The notes under the pieces: generated by a model
The model's database searches: none
Told to the model about the DNA's origin: nothing
The model's input: the letters and a program-made list of their open reading frames with translations, nothing else
From: an uncultured Christensenella sp.
Lineage (GTDB): Bacteria > Bacillota > Clostridia > Christensenellales > UBA1242
Direction: 5' to 3'
Assembly (NCBI GenBank): GCA_949295755.1
Contig: CASFMG010000081.1
Coordinates: 1 to 9,972, forward strand
DNA: 9,972 nucleotides
Position numbers and translations under genes: made by a program
In this document: in pieces, positions 1-5,998 of the stretch
Position numbering within the stretch: the stretch's first letter is position 1
Layout: each line of letters starts with the position of its first letter

Positions 1-503
1 GTAATCATACCTGCTCTTGTTGTTGCACCTATCAATGTAAATGGTTGAATTTTAAGTCGCATATTTTTTGCTGATGGACCTTTGCCAACAATAAAATCAA
101 GTGCAAAATCTTCCATTGCAGGATATAATATTTCTTCAACTGATTTGTTTAATCTGTGAATTTCATCAATAAACAACACATCGCCTTTGTTAAGATTTGT
201 AACAATTGCCGCAAGGTCAGCAGCGTGTTCAATAGCAGGTCCACTCGTAATTTTTAATTGTGAACCCATTTCATTTGCAATTATATGAGAAAGCGTTGTT
301 TTACCAAGTCCAGGTGGACCATACAAAAGAACGTGGTCCAGTGTATCGTTTCTCTTTTTTGCTGCTTTTATATACACTTCGAGAGTGTTTTTTATTTTTT
401 CTTGTCCAACATACTCATTTAATGACCTTGGTCGAAGTGAGTTTTCAATTTCTAGGTCGCTTGCGTTTTTAGTACTTGTAATAAATCTATTATCTTCTGC
501 CAT
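1..503 (-). CDS. ruvB: RuvB, Holliday junction branch-migration ATPase (3' part outside window)
   Basis: RuvB is the hexameric AAA+ motor that, bound to RuvA, drives branch migration of Holliday junctions in the cytoplasm. The first 167 codons are present; the gene continues past the left edge. Visible motifs are the Walker A GPPGLGKT at about residues 62-69, Walker B VLFIDEIH at about 109-116, and the sensor/arginine segment GATTRAG starting near residue 159, all in the order and spacing of the family. The N-terminal LRPxxLxEYVGQ segment (residues 24-34) is also typical. The ATG at 503 is shared with the last base of the ruvA stop codon (TAATG on the minus strand), so translation is probably coupled to ruvA. 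It is the last visible gene of the ruvC-ruvA-ruvB operon. Nothing looks broken; truncation is only due to the window. Confidence 0.97.
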   Translation of the reverse strand, partial: MAEDNRFITSTKNASDLEIENSLRPRSLNEYVGQEKIKNTLEVYIKAAKKRNDTLDHVLLYGPPGLGKTTLSHIIANEMGSQLKITSGPAIEHAADLAAIVTNLNKGDVLFIDEIHRLNKSVEEILYPAMEDFALDFIVGKGPSAKNMRLKIQPFTLIGATTRAGMI

Positions 504-1084
504 TAACTTCCCATTCCTCTTAATACTTTTGTTATTATTTCTTCAACAGAAGTTGAATTTGATGCGTTTTCTTTTGCTAATCTATATGCTTCATTTTTAC
601 CAACTCCTAAACTGATTAGTGCATCAGTTGCCTGACTTACATAATCTTCGTTTATACTTTCTTCAACATAGTGTTCTAATGTTGGCATTGATTGGTCTTT
701 AAGTTCAACAAGCAATCTTTCGGCAGTTTTTTTGCCTAATCCTTTTATTGTGCAAAGCATTTTGACATCTTGTCTTAAAATTGCACTAACAAGGTCATTG
801 ACAGTTACACCAGACAAAATCCCAATAGCCATTTTAGGACCGATTCCACTAACCGAAATTAGTTTTAAAAACATATTTTTTTCTTCTCTTGAAATAAAAC
901 CATACAAAGTTATTCCATCTTCTCTAACTTGCATATAAGTTAAAATTTTAACCATTTCATTTAAATATTCAATAGAGTTTAGCGTATGCTCACTGACTTG
1001 AATTTCGTAACCTATATTGTTGCAATCAACAACAATATATCCGTCTTGCTTTTCAACTATTTTACCTTCTATATAATTAAACAT
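503..1084 (-). CDS. ruvA: RuvA, Holliday junction DNA-binding subunit
   Basis: RuvA binds the four-way junction as a tetramer and loads RuvB. The 193-residue product has the usual family length. Domain order is an N-terminal OB fold (residues 1-63, with the GYEIQV strand), two helix-hairpin-helix motifs (SGIGPKMAIGIL near 79-90 and IKGLGKKTAERL near 113-124), a flexible acidic linker around 131-148 and the C-terminal UBA-like domain III that contacts RuvB (about 149-193, with ALISLGVGKNEA). The start is fixed by AAGGAG at 1090-1095, which overlaps the ruvC stop codon; the intergenic gap is 9 bases. The stop overlaps the ruvB start by one base. It is therefore the middle gene of a tightly packed three-gene operon. 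Confidence 0.98.
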   Translation of the reverse strand: MFNYIEGKIVEKQDGYIVVDCNNIGYEIQVSEHTLNSIEYLNEMVKILTYMQVREDGITLYGFISREEKNMFLKLISVSGIGPKMAIGILSGVTVNDLVSAILRQDVKMLCTIKGLGKKTAERLLVELKDQSMPTLEHYVEESINEDYVSQATDALISLGVGKNEAYRLAKENASNSTSVEEIITKVLRGMGS

Positions 1085-1093
1085 AAAATCTCC

Positions 1094-1582
1094 TTAAACT
1101 TCATTAACATTCAAATTTGGATTTATTTGACTGTGGCAAAGTGCAACTGCTAGTGCATCAGCAGCATCATCAGGTTTTGGAACTTTGTCTAGTCCTAATA
1201 TAGTTTTTACCATAAATTGAACTTGTGCTTTTTCGGCTCTACCTACTCCCGTTAATGCTTGTTTAATTTGAAGTGGTGTATATTCAAACACTTTAACATT
1301 GTTTTTTTTGCAAGCAAGCAAAATTACTCCCCTTGCCTCTGCTACAGGTATAATTGTTGTTTGATTTCTAAAATAAAAAAGTTCTTCAACTGCAACAACA
1401 TCAGGTTTATACGAACATATTAAAGAACAAAGCGAACTATAAATAATTTCTAACCTTTCAGGAAGACTTAGTTCTTTTGGTGTAGAAATAACACCATAAT
1501 CTATAACACTTGTTTGATTATTACATTCAACAACCCCAAAGCCAACAATTCCATAACCCGGGTCAATACCTAAAATACGCAT
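1094..1582 (-). CDS. ruvC: RuvC, crossover junction endodeoxyribonuclease
   Basis: RuvC is the dimeric, magnesium-dependent resolvase that cuts Holliday junctions symmetrically. The product is 162 residues, a normal length. The RNase H-like catalytic set can be seen: D7 in MRILGIDPG, E66 in VAVEELF, and D139 and D142 in the KPDDAADALA motif. The start ATG follows a GGTGGTG ribosome binding site (about 1588-1594). It is the first gene of the ruvCAB operon, with its own promoter at 1599-1627, and the yebC terminator sits directly upstream, so the operon is insulated from yebC although yebC-ruvC-ruvA-ruvB order is the common Firmicute arrangement. No missing catalytic residue was found. Confidence 0.97.
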   Translation of the reverse strand: MRILGIDPGYGIVGFGVVECNNQTSVIDYGVISTPKELSLPERLEIIYSSLCSLICSYKPDVVAVEELFYFRNQTTIIPVAEARGVILLACKKNNVKVFEYTPLQIKQALTGVGRAEKAQVQFMVKTILGLDKVPKPDDAADALAVALCHSQINPNLNVNEV

Positions 1583-1598
1583 AAATCACCACCAATAT

Positions 1599-1627
1599 AT
1601 TTTAAATAATAATCAAGTTATAGTCAA
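1599..1627 (-). promoter_or_regulatory. Promoter of the ruvCAB operon
   Basis: On the minus strand TTGACT (1627-1622) is followed after exactly 17 bases by TAAAAT (1604-1599), a close sigma-A match. The -10 ends 16 bases upstream of the ruvC ATG, leaving a very short leader that still carries the GGTGGTG site. The -35 box begins only two bases after the T-tract of the yebC terminator. Confidence 0.75.
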
Positions 1628-1628
1628 T

Positions 1629-1649
1629 AAAAAACCTGCTAAAAGCAGG
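1629..1649 (-). terminator. Intrinsic terminator after yebC
   Basis: Minus-strand stem CCTGCT/AGCAGG (1649-1644 with 1640-1635), three-base loop, then six T (1634-1629). It begins seven bases after the yebC stop. The plus strand also has an A/T-rich tail (ATTTTTTATT) after the stem, so some bidirectional activity is possible. Confidence 0.85.
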
Positions 1650-1655
1650 CATTTT

Positions 1656-2387
1656 TTATTCTTCACAGTTATTTACATTATGATAGACTTCTTGAACATC
1701 GTCTAAATCATTTAGTGCGTCAAGCATTTTTTGGAATTGTTCCAACTTAGAATTGTCCAAATCAATATAATTATCTGGCAAAAGAGCAACTTCGCTTGAA
1801 ATAAGTGCATAACCTTTTGCTTCCATCAACGATTTTACTTGATTTAAAGTTTCTGGTTTTGTGTAAATTTCAATAACGTCATCATCTTCAACAACATCAT
1901 CAGCACCACAATCTAAACTATCCATCATAACCATATCAACATCGGTTGCAGAATTTTTTTCAATAATTATTTGACCTTTTCTGTTAAAAAGATAATTAAC
2001 ACAACCTGTTGAACCTAAACTGCCCCCGTGTTTATCAAAAGCGTGTCTAACATCTCCTGCTGTTCTATTTTTATTGTCAGTTAAACATTCAACAATAACA
2101 GCAGAACCACCTGCACCATAGCCTTCATATGTTATTGCTTCATAATTAACACCCGACAATTCACCTGCGGCTTTTTTTATCGACCTTTCAATAGAATCGT
2201 TTGGCATATTGTTTTGCTTTGCTTTTGCAATGACATCTTTAAGTTTACTATTTACATTAGGGTCGCTTCCCCCTTGTTTAACAATAACGGCGATTTCCCG
2301 ACCAATTTTAGTAAAAATTTTACCTCTTTGAGCATCTGATTTTTCTTTTGTTCTTTTAATATTATTCCACTTACTATGACCTGACAT
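1656..2387 (-). CDS. yebC: YebC/TACO1-family protein
   Basis: The 243-residue product is a full-length YebC/PmpR/TACO1 family protein. Members were long annotated as transcriptional regulators, and more recent work ties the family to translation elongation; which applies here cannot be read from sequence. The hallmark N-terminus MSGHSKWNNIKRTKEKSD is present, as are the conserved YEGYGAGGSAVIVECLTDN block (about 88-106), the NRTAGDVRHAFDKHGG segment (107-122) and an acidic C-terminal domain with DALNDLDDVQEVYHN. I chose the ATG at 2387, not the in-frame start six codons upstream, because it has the family N-terminus and a GGAGGG site at about 2391-2396. The gene overlaps the end of the trmH-family gene by 14 bases, so the two are cotranscribed and probably coupled. 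Confidence 0.97.
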   Translation of the reverse strand: MSGHSKWNNIKRTKEKSDAQRGKIFTKIGREIAVIVKQGGSDPNVNSKLKDVIAKAKQNNMPNDSIERSIKKAAGELSGVNYEAITYEGYGAGGSAVIVECLTDNKNRTAGDVRHAFDKHGGSLGSTGCVNYLFNRKGQIIIEKNSATDVDMVMMDSLDCGADDVVEDDDVIEIYTKPETLNQVKSLMEAKGYALISSEVALLPDNYIDLDNSKLEQFQKMLDALNDLDDVQEVYHNVNNCEE

Positions 2388-3108
2388 TTTTCCCTCCACT
2401 TCCATAAGTTATTTGATATATTATTATACTTCCACTTACACCTGCATTCAAACTTTCTAAATTATTTTGCATAGGTATTGAAATTTTATCGGTTGCAATG
2501 TTTTTTAAATCTTCGCAAACTCCGTGTCCCTCATTACCTATAACAACTCCGATATTGTTTAAAAAAACACTTTTATATATATCTTTTCCGTTCATATCTG
2601 CAATGTATAGTTTTTTATTCCACGATTTTAAAACTTTAATAAACGATTTATCAGTTTCGTAAACATTACATTTAAAAAGTGCGCCCATTGTACTTCTTAT
2701 TGTCTTATCAAGAGTAACACTTGCACAATCAATTAAATAAATATCTAAAAAATTTGCACCAACTGCACTTCGTATAAGTGTTCCAACATTTCCAGGGTCT
2801 TGAATATTATCTAGCACTAAAAAATTTTGATTTGGTGGTTTTAAAATTTGTTTTTTTAATTTTACAAATGCTATAACCTGTTGAGATGATTTGGTATTAG
2901 AAAAAACTTTCAAAACATTGTTAGAAACAACGACATCGTTTGAAGTGTATTTTTTGCAAATCTGTTCTGTTTTAATTAAATGCACAATTTCCCATTTATT
3001 TTTAATTGCTTCATCAATAAGTTTTCGATTATCCAAACAAAGTATGTCTTTTTGTTGTTTTAATTTTTTTAATTGCTTAATGTATTCATTTTTAACTGAT
3101 GTAATCAT
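2374..3108 (-). CDS. TrmH/SpoU-family RNA 2'-O-methyltransferase (YsgA-like)
   Basis: Cytoplasmic SPOUT methyltransferase that transfers a methyl group from S-adenosylmethionine to a ribose 2'-OH of rRNA or tRNA; the exact target is not readable. From the ATG at 3108 it has 244 residues, with a substrate-binding N-terminal domain (about 1-85) and the knotted SPOUT domain (about 95-235). All three SpoU motifs are present: LDNIQDPGNVGTLIRSA (99-115), VIGNEGHGV (189-197) and ISIPMQNNLESLNAGVSGS (209-227). The family opens with MITSxKN, which supports this start over an upstream in-frame GTG at 3123. No ribosome binding site precedes it; instead a TATAAT box ends six bases upstream, suggesting a leaderless message. 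A related gene (ysgA) lies near infC-rpmI-rplT in Bacillus. Confidence 0.93.
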   Translation of the reverse strand: MITSVKNEYIKQLKKLKQQKDILCLDNRKLIDEAIKNKWEIVHLIKTEQICKKYTSNDVVVSNNVLKVFSNTKSSQQVIAFVKLKKQILKPPNQNFLVLDNIQDPGNVGTLIRSAVGANFLDIYLIDCASVTLDKTIRSTMGALFKCNVYETDKSFIKVLKSWNKKLYIADMNGKDIYKSVFLNNIGVVIGNEGHGVCEDLKNIATDKISIPMQNNLESLNAGVSGSIIIYQITYGSGGKNVRS

Positions 3109-3114
3109 AAAAAC

Positions 3115-3142
3115 ATTATACACAAAATATAAAAAAAATCAA
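3115..3142 (-). promoter_or_regulatory. Promoter of trmH-family gene and yebC (leaderless configuration)
   Basis: Minus strand TTGATT (3142-3137), 16-base spacer, perfect TATAAT (3120-3115). Six bases separate the -10 from the ATG at 3108, so the expected start of transcription is at or next to the A of the start codon. No AGGAG-like site lies between them. Confidence 0.65.
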
Positions 3143-3156
3143 ATCAATCATTGCAC

Positions 3157-3180
3157 AAAAAAACAAATCGAGTAGATTTG
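3157..3180 (-). terminator. Terminator of the infC-rpmI-rplT operon
   Basis: Minus-strand stem CAAATC/GATTTG around a TACTC loop (3180-3164), followed by seven T (3163-3157). It lies 14 bases past the rplT stop and ends the translation operon just before the next promoter. Confidence 0.85.
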
Positions 3181-3193
3181 ATATTTTATTAAA

Positions 3194-3544
3194 TTAAATT
3201 GCTTTTTTTGCTGTTGCAACAAGTGTAGCAAAACCTTGTGCATCATTTACAGCTATATCTGCTAAAATTTTTCTATTTAAAGTTACATTCGCAACTTTTA
3301 AACCGTGCATAAATTGACTATATGAAATATCATTCAATCTGCAAGCAGCATTTATTCTTGTAATCCACAAAGAACGGAAATTTCTTTTCTTTAATCTTCT
3401 GCCAATATAAGCATATTGACCGCTTTTCATAACCGCTTCACGAGCAACACGATAAAGTTTAGATTTTGCACCTCTATAACCTTTTGCTTGTTTTAAAATT
3501 GCTCTTCTTTTCTTTAATGCATTAACTGATCTTTTAATTCTCAT
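3194..3544 (-). CDS. rplT: 50S ribosomal protein L20
   Basis: L20 binds 23S rRNA early in assembly of the large subunit. The 116-residue, very basic product matches the family length and pattern: a long basic N-terminal helix (KRSVNALKKRRAILKQAKGYRGAKSKLYRVAREAV), the central RRLKKRNFRSLWITRINAA motif (about 49-67) and a C-terminal globular part with LNRKILADIA. It follows rpmI by 11 bases, with AAGGAG at 3552-3557 overlapping the rpmI stop. In Firmicutes L20 represses its own operon by acting on the infC leader; the leader at 4290-4414 fits that scheme, though binding is inferred. Confidence 0.98.
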   Translation of the reverse strand: MRIKRSVNALKKRRAILKQAKGYRGAKSKLYRVAREAVMKSGQYAYIGRRLKKRNFRSLWITRINAACRLNDISYSQFMHGLKVANVTLNRKILADIAVNDAQGFATLVATAKKAI

Positions 3545-3555
3545 AGTTACTCTCC

Positions 3556-3750
3556 TTATGCATTGATCATCTTTCTAACATTTGCTGCTTGTTTTCCTGA
3601 AAGATAACCACCTTTTCTTAATTTTCTTTTTCTTCCTTGTGCTTTTTTAGCAAGGAAATGTCCACGATTTGGTTTTGCAAACTTAACATTTCCAGATTTG
3701 TTTACTTTAAATCTTTTCTTTGCACCGCTGTGTGATTTTAATTTTGGCAT
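3556..3750 (-). CDS. rpmI: 50S ribosomal protein L35
   Basis: L35 is a small basic protein of the large ribosomal subunit. The 64-residue product has the family start MPKLKSHSGAKKRFK, the NRGHFLAKK segment near 28-36 and the RKRKLRKGGYLS stretch near 40-51, at the normal length. The ATG is preceded by AAAGGAG (about 3758-3764) with a seven-base spacer. It lies 22 bases after infC and 11 before rplT, in the standard infC-rpmI-rplT order. No anomalies. Confidence 0.98.
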   Translation of the reverse strand: MPKLKSHSGAKKRFKVNKSGNVKFAKPNRGHFLAKKAQGRKRKLRKGGYLSGKQAANVRKMINA

Positions 3751-3772
3751 TTTATTTCTCCTTTATAATTTT

Positions 3773-4282
3773 CTATTTTTTAGGCGATATAATCATAATA
3801 ACATTTCTTCCAACAACCTCTGGCTCTTTGTCGTAAGTTCCAATACTTGAAAGCATATTATAAAAAGATTTCACAACTTCAACAGCATTTTTTGCATATG
3901 CTTGCTGACGACCTTTCATTCTTAAAACAACCTTAACTTTATCGCCATCGTTTAAAAATCTTAAACCGTGTTTTGCCTTAACTTCCATATCGTGCGTGTC
4001 TATTGTAAGCGAAAGTTGAATTTCTTTTAAATTTGAGATTTTTTGATTTTTTTTGAGTTCTTTTTCTTTTTTGATTGCATCAAATTTATATTTGCCATAG
4101 TCCATTATTTTACAAACATATGGTGTAGATGAAGAAGACATCAAAACTAAATCTAATCCTTCGTTTGAAGCAATATCCATCGCCGTTTTTAAACTTACAA
4201 TGCCGTGTTGTTCTCCATTTTGACCAATTAACCTTACTTCATTTGTGTTTATTTGGTCGTTTATAAGAAGTTCCTTAAAAAT
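3773..4282 (-). CDS. infC: Translation initiation factor IF-3 with ATT start codon
   Basis: IF-3 binds the 30S subunit, prevents premature subunit joining and proofreads initiator tRNA and start codon. Starting at the first in-frame ATG (4180) would remove about 34 conserved N-terminal residues. The reading frame continues upstream without a stop through LLINDQINTNEVRLIG to an ATT at 4282-4280, eight bases after a perfect AAGGAGG (4298-4292). ATT is the classical infC start, as in Escherichia coli. The resulting 169-residue protein has normal length: N-domain, linker, the IF-3 signature KIMDYGKYKFDAIK (about 58-71) and the C-domain with RMKGRQQAY (about 121-129). One variation is Y instead of P just before VCKIM. 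It heads the infC-rpmI-rplT operon behind an attenuator leader. Confidence 0.93.
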   Translation of the reverse strand: MFKELLINDQINTNEVRLIGQNGEQHGIVSLKTAMDIASNEGLDLVLMSSSSTPYVCKIMDYGKYKFDAIKKEKELKKNQKISNLKEIQLSLTIDTHDMEVKAKHGLRFLNDGDKVKVVLRMKGRQQAYAKNAVEVVKSFYNMLSSIGTYDKEPEVVGRNVIMIISPKK

Positions 4283-4289
4283 TGTTATA

Positions 4290-4414
4290 TCCTCCTTAAA
4301 TAAAAATGAGTGAAAACAGAATAGTTCTCACTCAAAATAAAACAAATTAAAATAAAAATGTTTTACTCAACCTAAGTAAACTTGGTTGGTGAGAAGTCTA
4401 ACCTTCTGCTTTGC
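4290..4414 (-). promoter_or_regulatory. infC operon leader, probable L20-type autoregulatory leader
   Basis: This is the untranslated leader between the inferred transcription start (near 4414) and the infC ribosome binding site. On the minus strand it contains a small stem AGAAG/CTTCT (4407-4403 with 4396-4392), a longer stem CAACCAAG/CTT(A)GGTTG with a TTTA loop (4388-4368), an A/T-rich linker and then a terminator (4333-4298). Firmicute infC operons are known to be controlled by L20 binding to such leaders and provoking premature termination. The structural plan matches; an actual L20 binding site was not proven by eye. Confidence 0.65.
4298..4333 (-). terminator. Intrinsic terminator in the infC leader (attenuator)
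   Basis: Minus-strand stem of nine pairs, GAGTGAGAA with TTTTCACTC (one G-U), eight-base loop, followed by ATTTTTATTT that runs straight into AAGGAGG of infC. A terminator between promoter and ribosome binding site is the hallmark of transcription attenuation. Confidence 0.8.
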
Positions 4415-4420
4415 CCTAAC

Positions 4421-4449
4421 ATACTACCACATATAATTTTATATGTCAA
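4421..4449 (-). promoter_or_regulatory. Strong promoter of the infC operon
   Basis: Minus strand has a perfect TTGACA (4449-4444), a 17-base spacer ending in TGG (extended -10 TGn), and TAGTAT (4426-4421). It sits 12 bases after the stop codon of the preceding 180-residue ORF. Confidence 0.85.
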
Positions 4450-4461
4450 CACTTTTTATGG

Positions 4462-5004
4462 TTATATGTAACTTTTTTCTGAAAATTTATTAACTTCACT
4501 TCTTGCTTGCATTTTGCCGTATAACCTAGTTAAAAAATTCGCAGTATCATTGTCAAGACCAAGTCCCCTTATTAAACTTGCTCTAAGTGAACGCAAATCT
4601 TTTAGTTGTTTTTCTTCAACATATCCAACAAGTGCTTTTACTCTAAGTTTATTTATAGTTTTTTCTGTTGGATAAACTGTTGGATTTTGTCGGTTGTATT
4701 TTGGGAATTGTTTATAAGTATCTCTATCACTATATAAAATACCACCTTCAATTAAAACAACATTATTTTCTCTCCAAATAGCAAACAACCTTCTTAATTT
4801 CAACAAATTGTATTTCATAACATTTCTTGGTTTCCAAGAATTCACTTCTTTAACCTGATAATGAACTTGTTTGTATTTTAACGCAAATTTATTTTGCAAT
4901 TCTTCTGTGCTTGCAGTAAGAACAGTATCAAAACCAATAATGTCCATTAAGTTGTTGTAATTATCCCATAAAATATCAAGTTCTTCTTCATATATATTTC
5001 TCAT
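4462..5004 (-). CDS. Conserved-looking hypothetical protein, 180 residues, function unknown
   Basis: I do not recognise a family. The product is soluble, with no signal peptide or membrane segment. The N-terminal half is helical-looking and rich in charged and aromatic residues (EEELDILWDNYNNLMDIIG). The middle has basic LLKLRRLFAIWRENN (67-81), then VVLIEGGILYSD (82-93) and a P/Y/N-rich loop (KQFPKYNRQNPTVYPTEK, 98-115). The C-terminal part is basic (LKDLRSLRASLIRGLGL, 134-150). The start follows AGAGG (5014-5010) and a near-consensus promoter, so it looks like a real, individually transcribed gene. It ends just before the infC promoter. There is no evidence for transfer. A nucleic-acid-binding role would be guesswork. 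Confidence 0.8.
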   Translation of the reverse strand: MRNIYEEELDILWDNYNNLMDIIGFDTVLTASTEELQNKFALKYKQVHYQVKEVNSWKPRNVMKYNLLKLRRLFAIWRENNVVLIEGGILYSDRDTYKQFPKYNRQNPTVYPTEKTINKLRVKALVGYVEEKQLKDLRSLRASLIRGLGLDNDTANFLTRLYGKMQARSEVNKFSEKSYI

Positions 5005-5029
5005 AACAACCTCTTTTATTTACTTTTTG

Positions 5030-5058
5030 AGTATATCATACTTTTCCTAAAATGTCAA
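5030..5058 (-). promoter_or_regulatory. Promoter of the 180-residue hypothetical gene
   Basis: Minus strand perfect TTGACA (5058-5053), 17-base spacer ending in TGA (extended -10), TATACT (5035-5030). The -35 overlaps the last codons of the upstream small membrane protein gene, whose TGA stop is inside TTGACA. Confidence 0.85.
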
Positions 5059-5303
5059 TATACACTTTTTTTCTTTTTTCTTAAAATTATTAAACTAACC
5101 ACAATACAAAGTGTTAAAACAAAAAAGCAAACACCAAATGTAATAGACATAATATACATTCCCATAAAATTAGTGGTTGTTTCGCCATATATTTTTGGCG
5201 TGTTGTTCCCCAAAATATAATATCCGATCGTTGAATACAATAACCATAAATCAATTAAAATTAAAACACTATACAGCGTGTATAATATCGATTTTTTACG
5301 CAT
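5055..5303 (-). CDS. Small two-helix membrane protein, function unknown
   Basis: The 82-residue product has two predicted membrane helices: about residues 6-31 (ILYTLYSVLILIDLWLLYST onward) and about 48-74, joined by a 17-residue polar loop, with basic ends MRKK and RKKKK that predict both termini in the cytoplasm. I chose the ATG at 5303 over in-frame starts farther upstream because AAGGAG lies six bases before it and the upstream starts would lie inside the preceding gene. It overlaps the end of the lipoprotein gene by eight bases (ATGCGTAA), so the two are probably translationally coupled and may work together at the cell envelope. No family recognised. Confidence 0.75.
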   Translation of the reverse strand: MRKKSILYTLYSVLILIDLWLLYSTIGYYILGNNTPKIYGETTTNFMGMYIMSITFGVCFFVLTLCIVVSLIILRKKKKSVY

Positions 5304-5958
5304 AAACATCTCCTTCAAGATTAAAACTAACATAATTTGCTTCGTTAAAATAACCAAATTTGTAATTAGTTTTTATACTCTTGTTAATTTGATAATTTTT
5401 AAATTCTTTTAACTGAGAACTCAACTTACTTGGACTATATATTAAATATGTATCTAATCTTTCAGTTTCTTTTGCAACACTGTTCCACAAATTTATTGCA
5501 AAATAACTGCAATTATAAATCGGACTCCAATAGTCGTGCATAGCAATAAAATTACAAATTGTTTCAATATCATAACTATCTAAATATTTTGTTATTGATA
5601 CTCTTCCAAGATATTTTTCATAAAGTCTTATATAATTTGACTCAACATTATACCAAACACCAAAGTGTTCAAGTATACTCCAAGTTCCAATACAAACTGT
5701 TTCATCTGGTTTTAATGTGTAATTTCCAATAACAACATCGTCTTTTGAAGCATTTGAAATAGATAAGAAACTATGGCCCAAATTCATTAATCCAAATTGG
5801 CTTTCACTTTTTCCATCAAATGTAAAAATGGACAATGTCGCTATATGATTTTTTATGTATTCAATTTCTCTAGTTTTTAATTCGTTTTTGCACGAAAAAA
5901 AACACATACTAGCAACAAAAATAAAAATCGCAATAGAAAATAATTTTAATAATTTCAT
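5296..5958 (-). CDS. Putative lipoprotein with permuted NlpC/P60-like (papain-fold) hydrolase features
   Basis: The 220-residue product begins with a lipoprotein-type signal: MKLLK, a hydrophobic stretch, then FFSC with Cys23 as likely lipidation site. The mature part has GHSFLSIS (H62) and later NCSYFAINLWN (C150). A histidine in a GHxF context preceding a cysteine in NCxxFAxxxW is the order of circularly permuted papain-fold enzymes (YiiX/NlpC-P60-like, LRAT-like), which hydrolyse amide or thioester bonds, some in peptidoglycan. This assignment is inference from motifs only. Overall identity to any known family was not recognised. No Shine-Dalgarno site is seen; a promoter ends six bases before the ATG. 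It overlaps a small membrane protein gene downstream. Confidence 0.8.
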   Translation of the reverse strand: MKLLKLFSIAIFIFVASMCFFSCKNELKTREIEYIKNHIATLSIFTFDGKSESQFGLMNLGHSFLSISNASKDDVVIGNYTLKPDETVCIGTWSILEHFGVWYNVESNYIRLYEKYLGRVSITKYLDSYDIETICNFIAMHDYWSPIYNCSYFAINLWNSVAKETERLDTYLIYSPSKLSSQLKEFKNYQINKSIKTNYKFGYFNEANYVSFNLEGDVYA

Positions 5959-5964
5959 ATTTAA

Positions 5965-5993
5965 AATATATCAAATATATTCTCATATTGCAA
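5965..5993 (-). promoter_or_regulatory. Promoter of the lipoprotein gene (leaderless configuration)
   Basis: Minus strand TTGCAA (5993-5988), 17-base spacer ending in TGA (extended -10), TATATT (5970-5965). Six bases (TTAAAT) separate it from the ATG at 5958, the same distance as at the trmH-family gene, and no ribosome binding site is present. The AT-rich background makes chance matches easier. Confidence 0.5.
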
Positions 5994-5998
5994 TACTT

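Noticed and set aside
260..615. Two plus-strand ORFs opposite ruvB and ruvA
   Set aside because: They lie antisense to well-conserved ruvB/ruvA coding sequence, lack ribosome binding sites and resemble no protein.
732..938. Plus-strand ORF inside ruvA
   Set aside because: Antisense shadow of the RuvA helix-hairpin-helix region.
2891..3175. Plus-strand ORF opposite the trmH-family gene
   Set aside because: Antisense shadow that also crosses the minus-strand promoter and rplT terminator.
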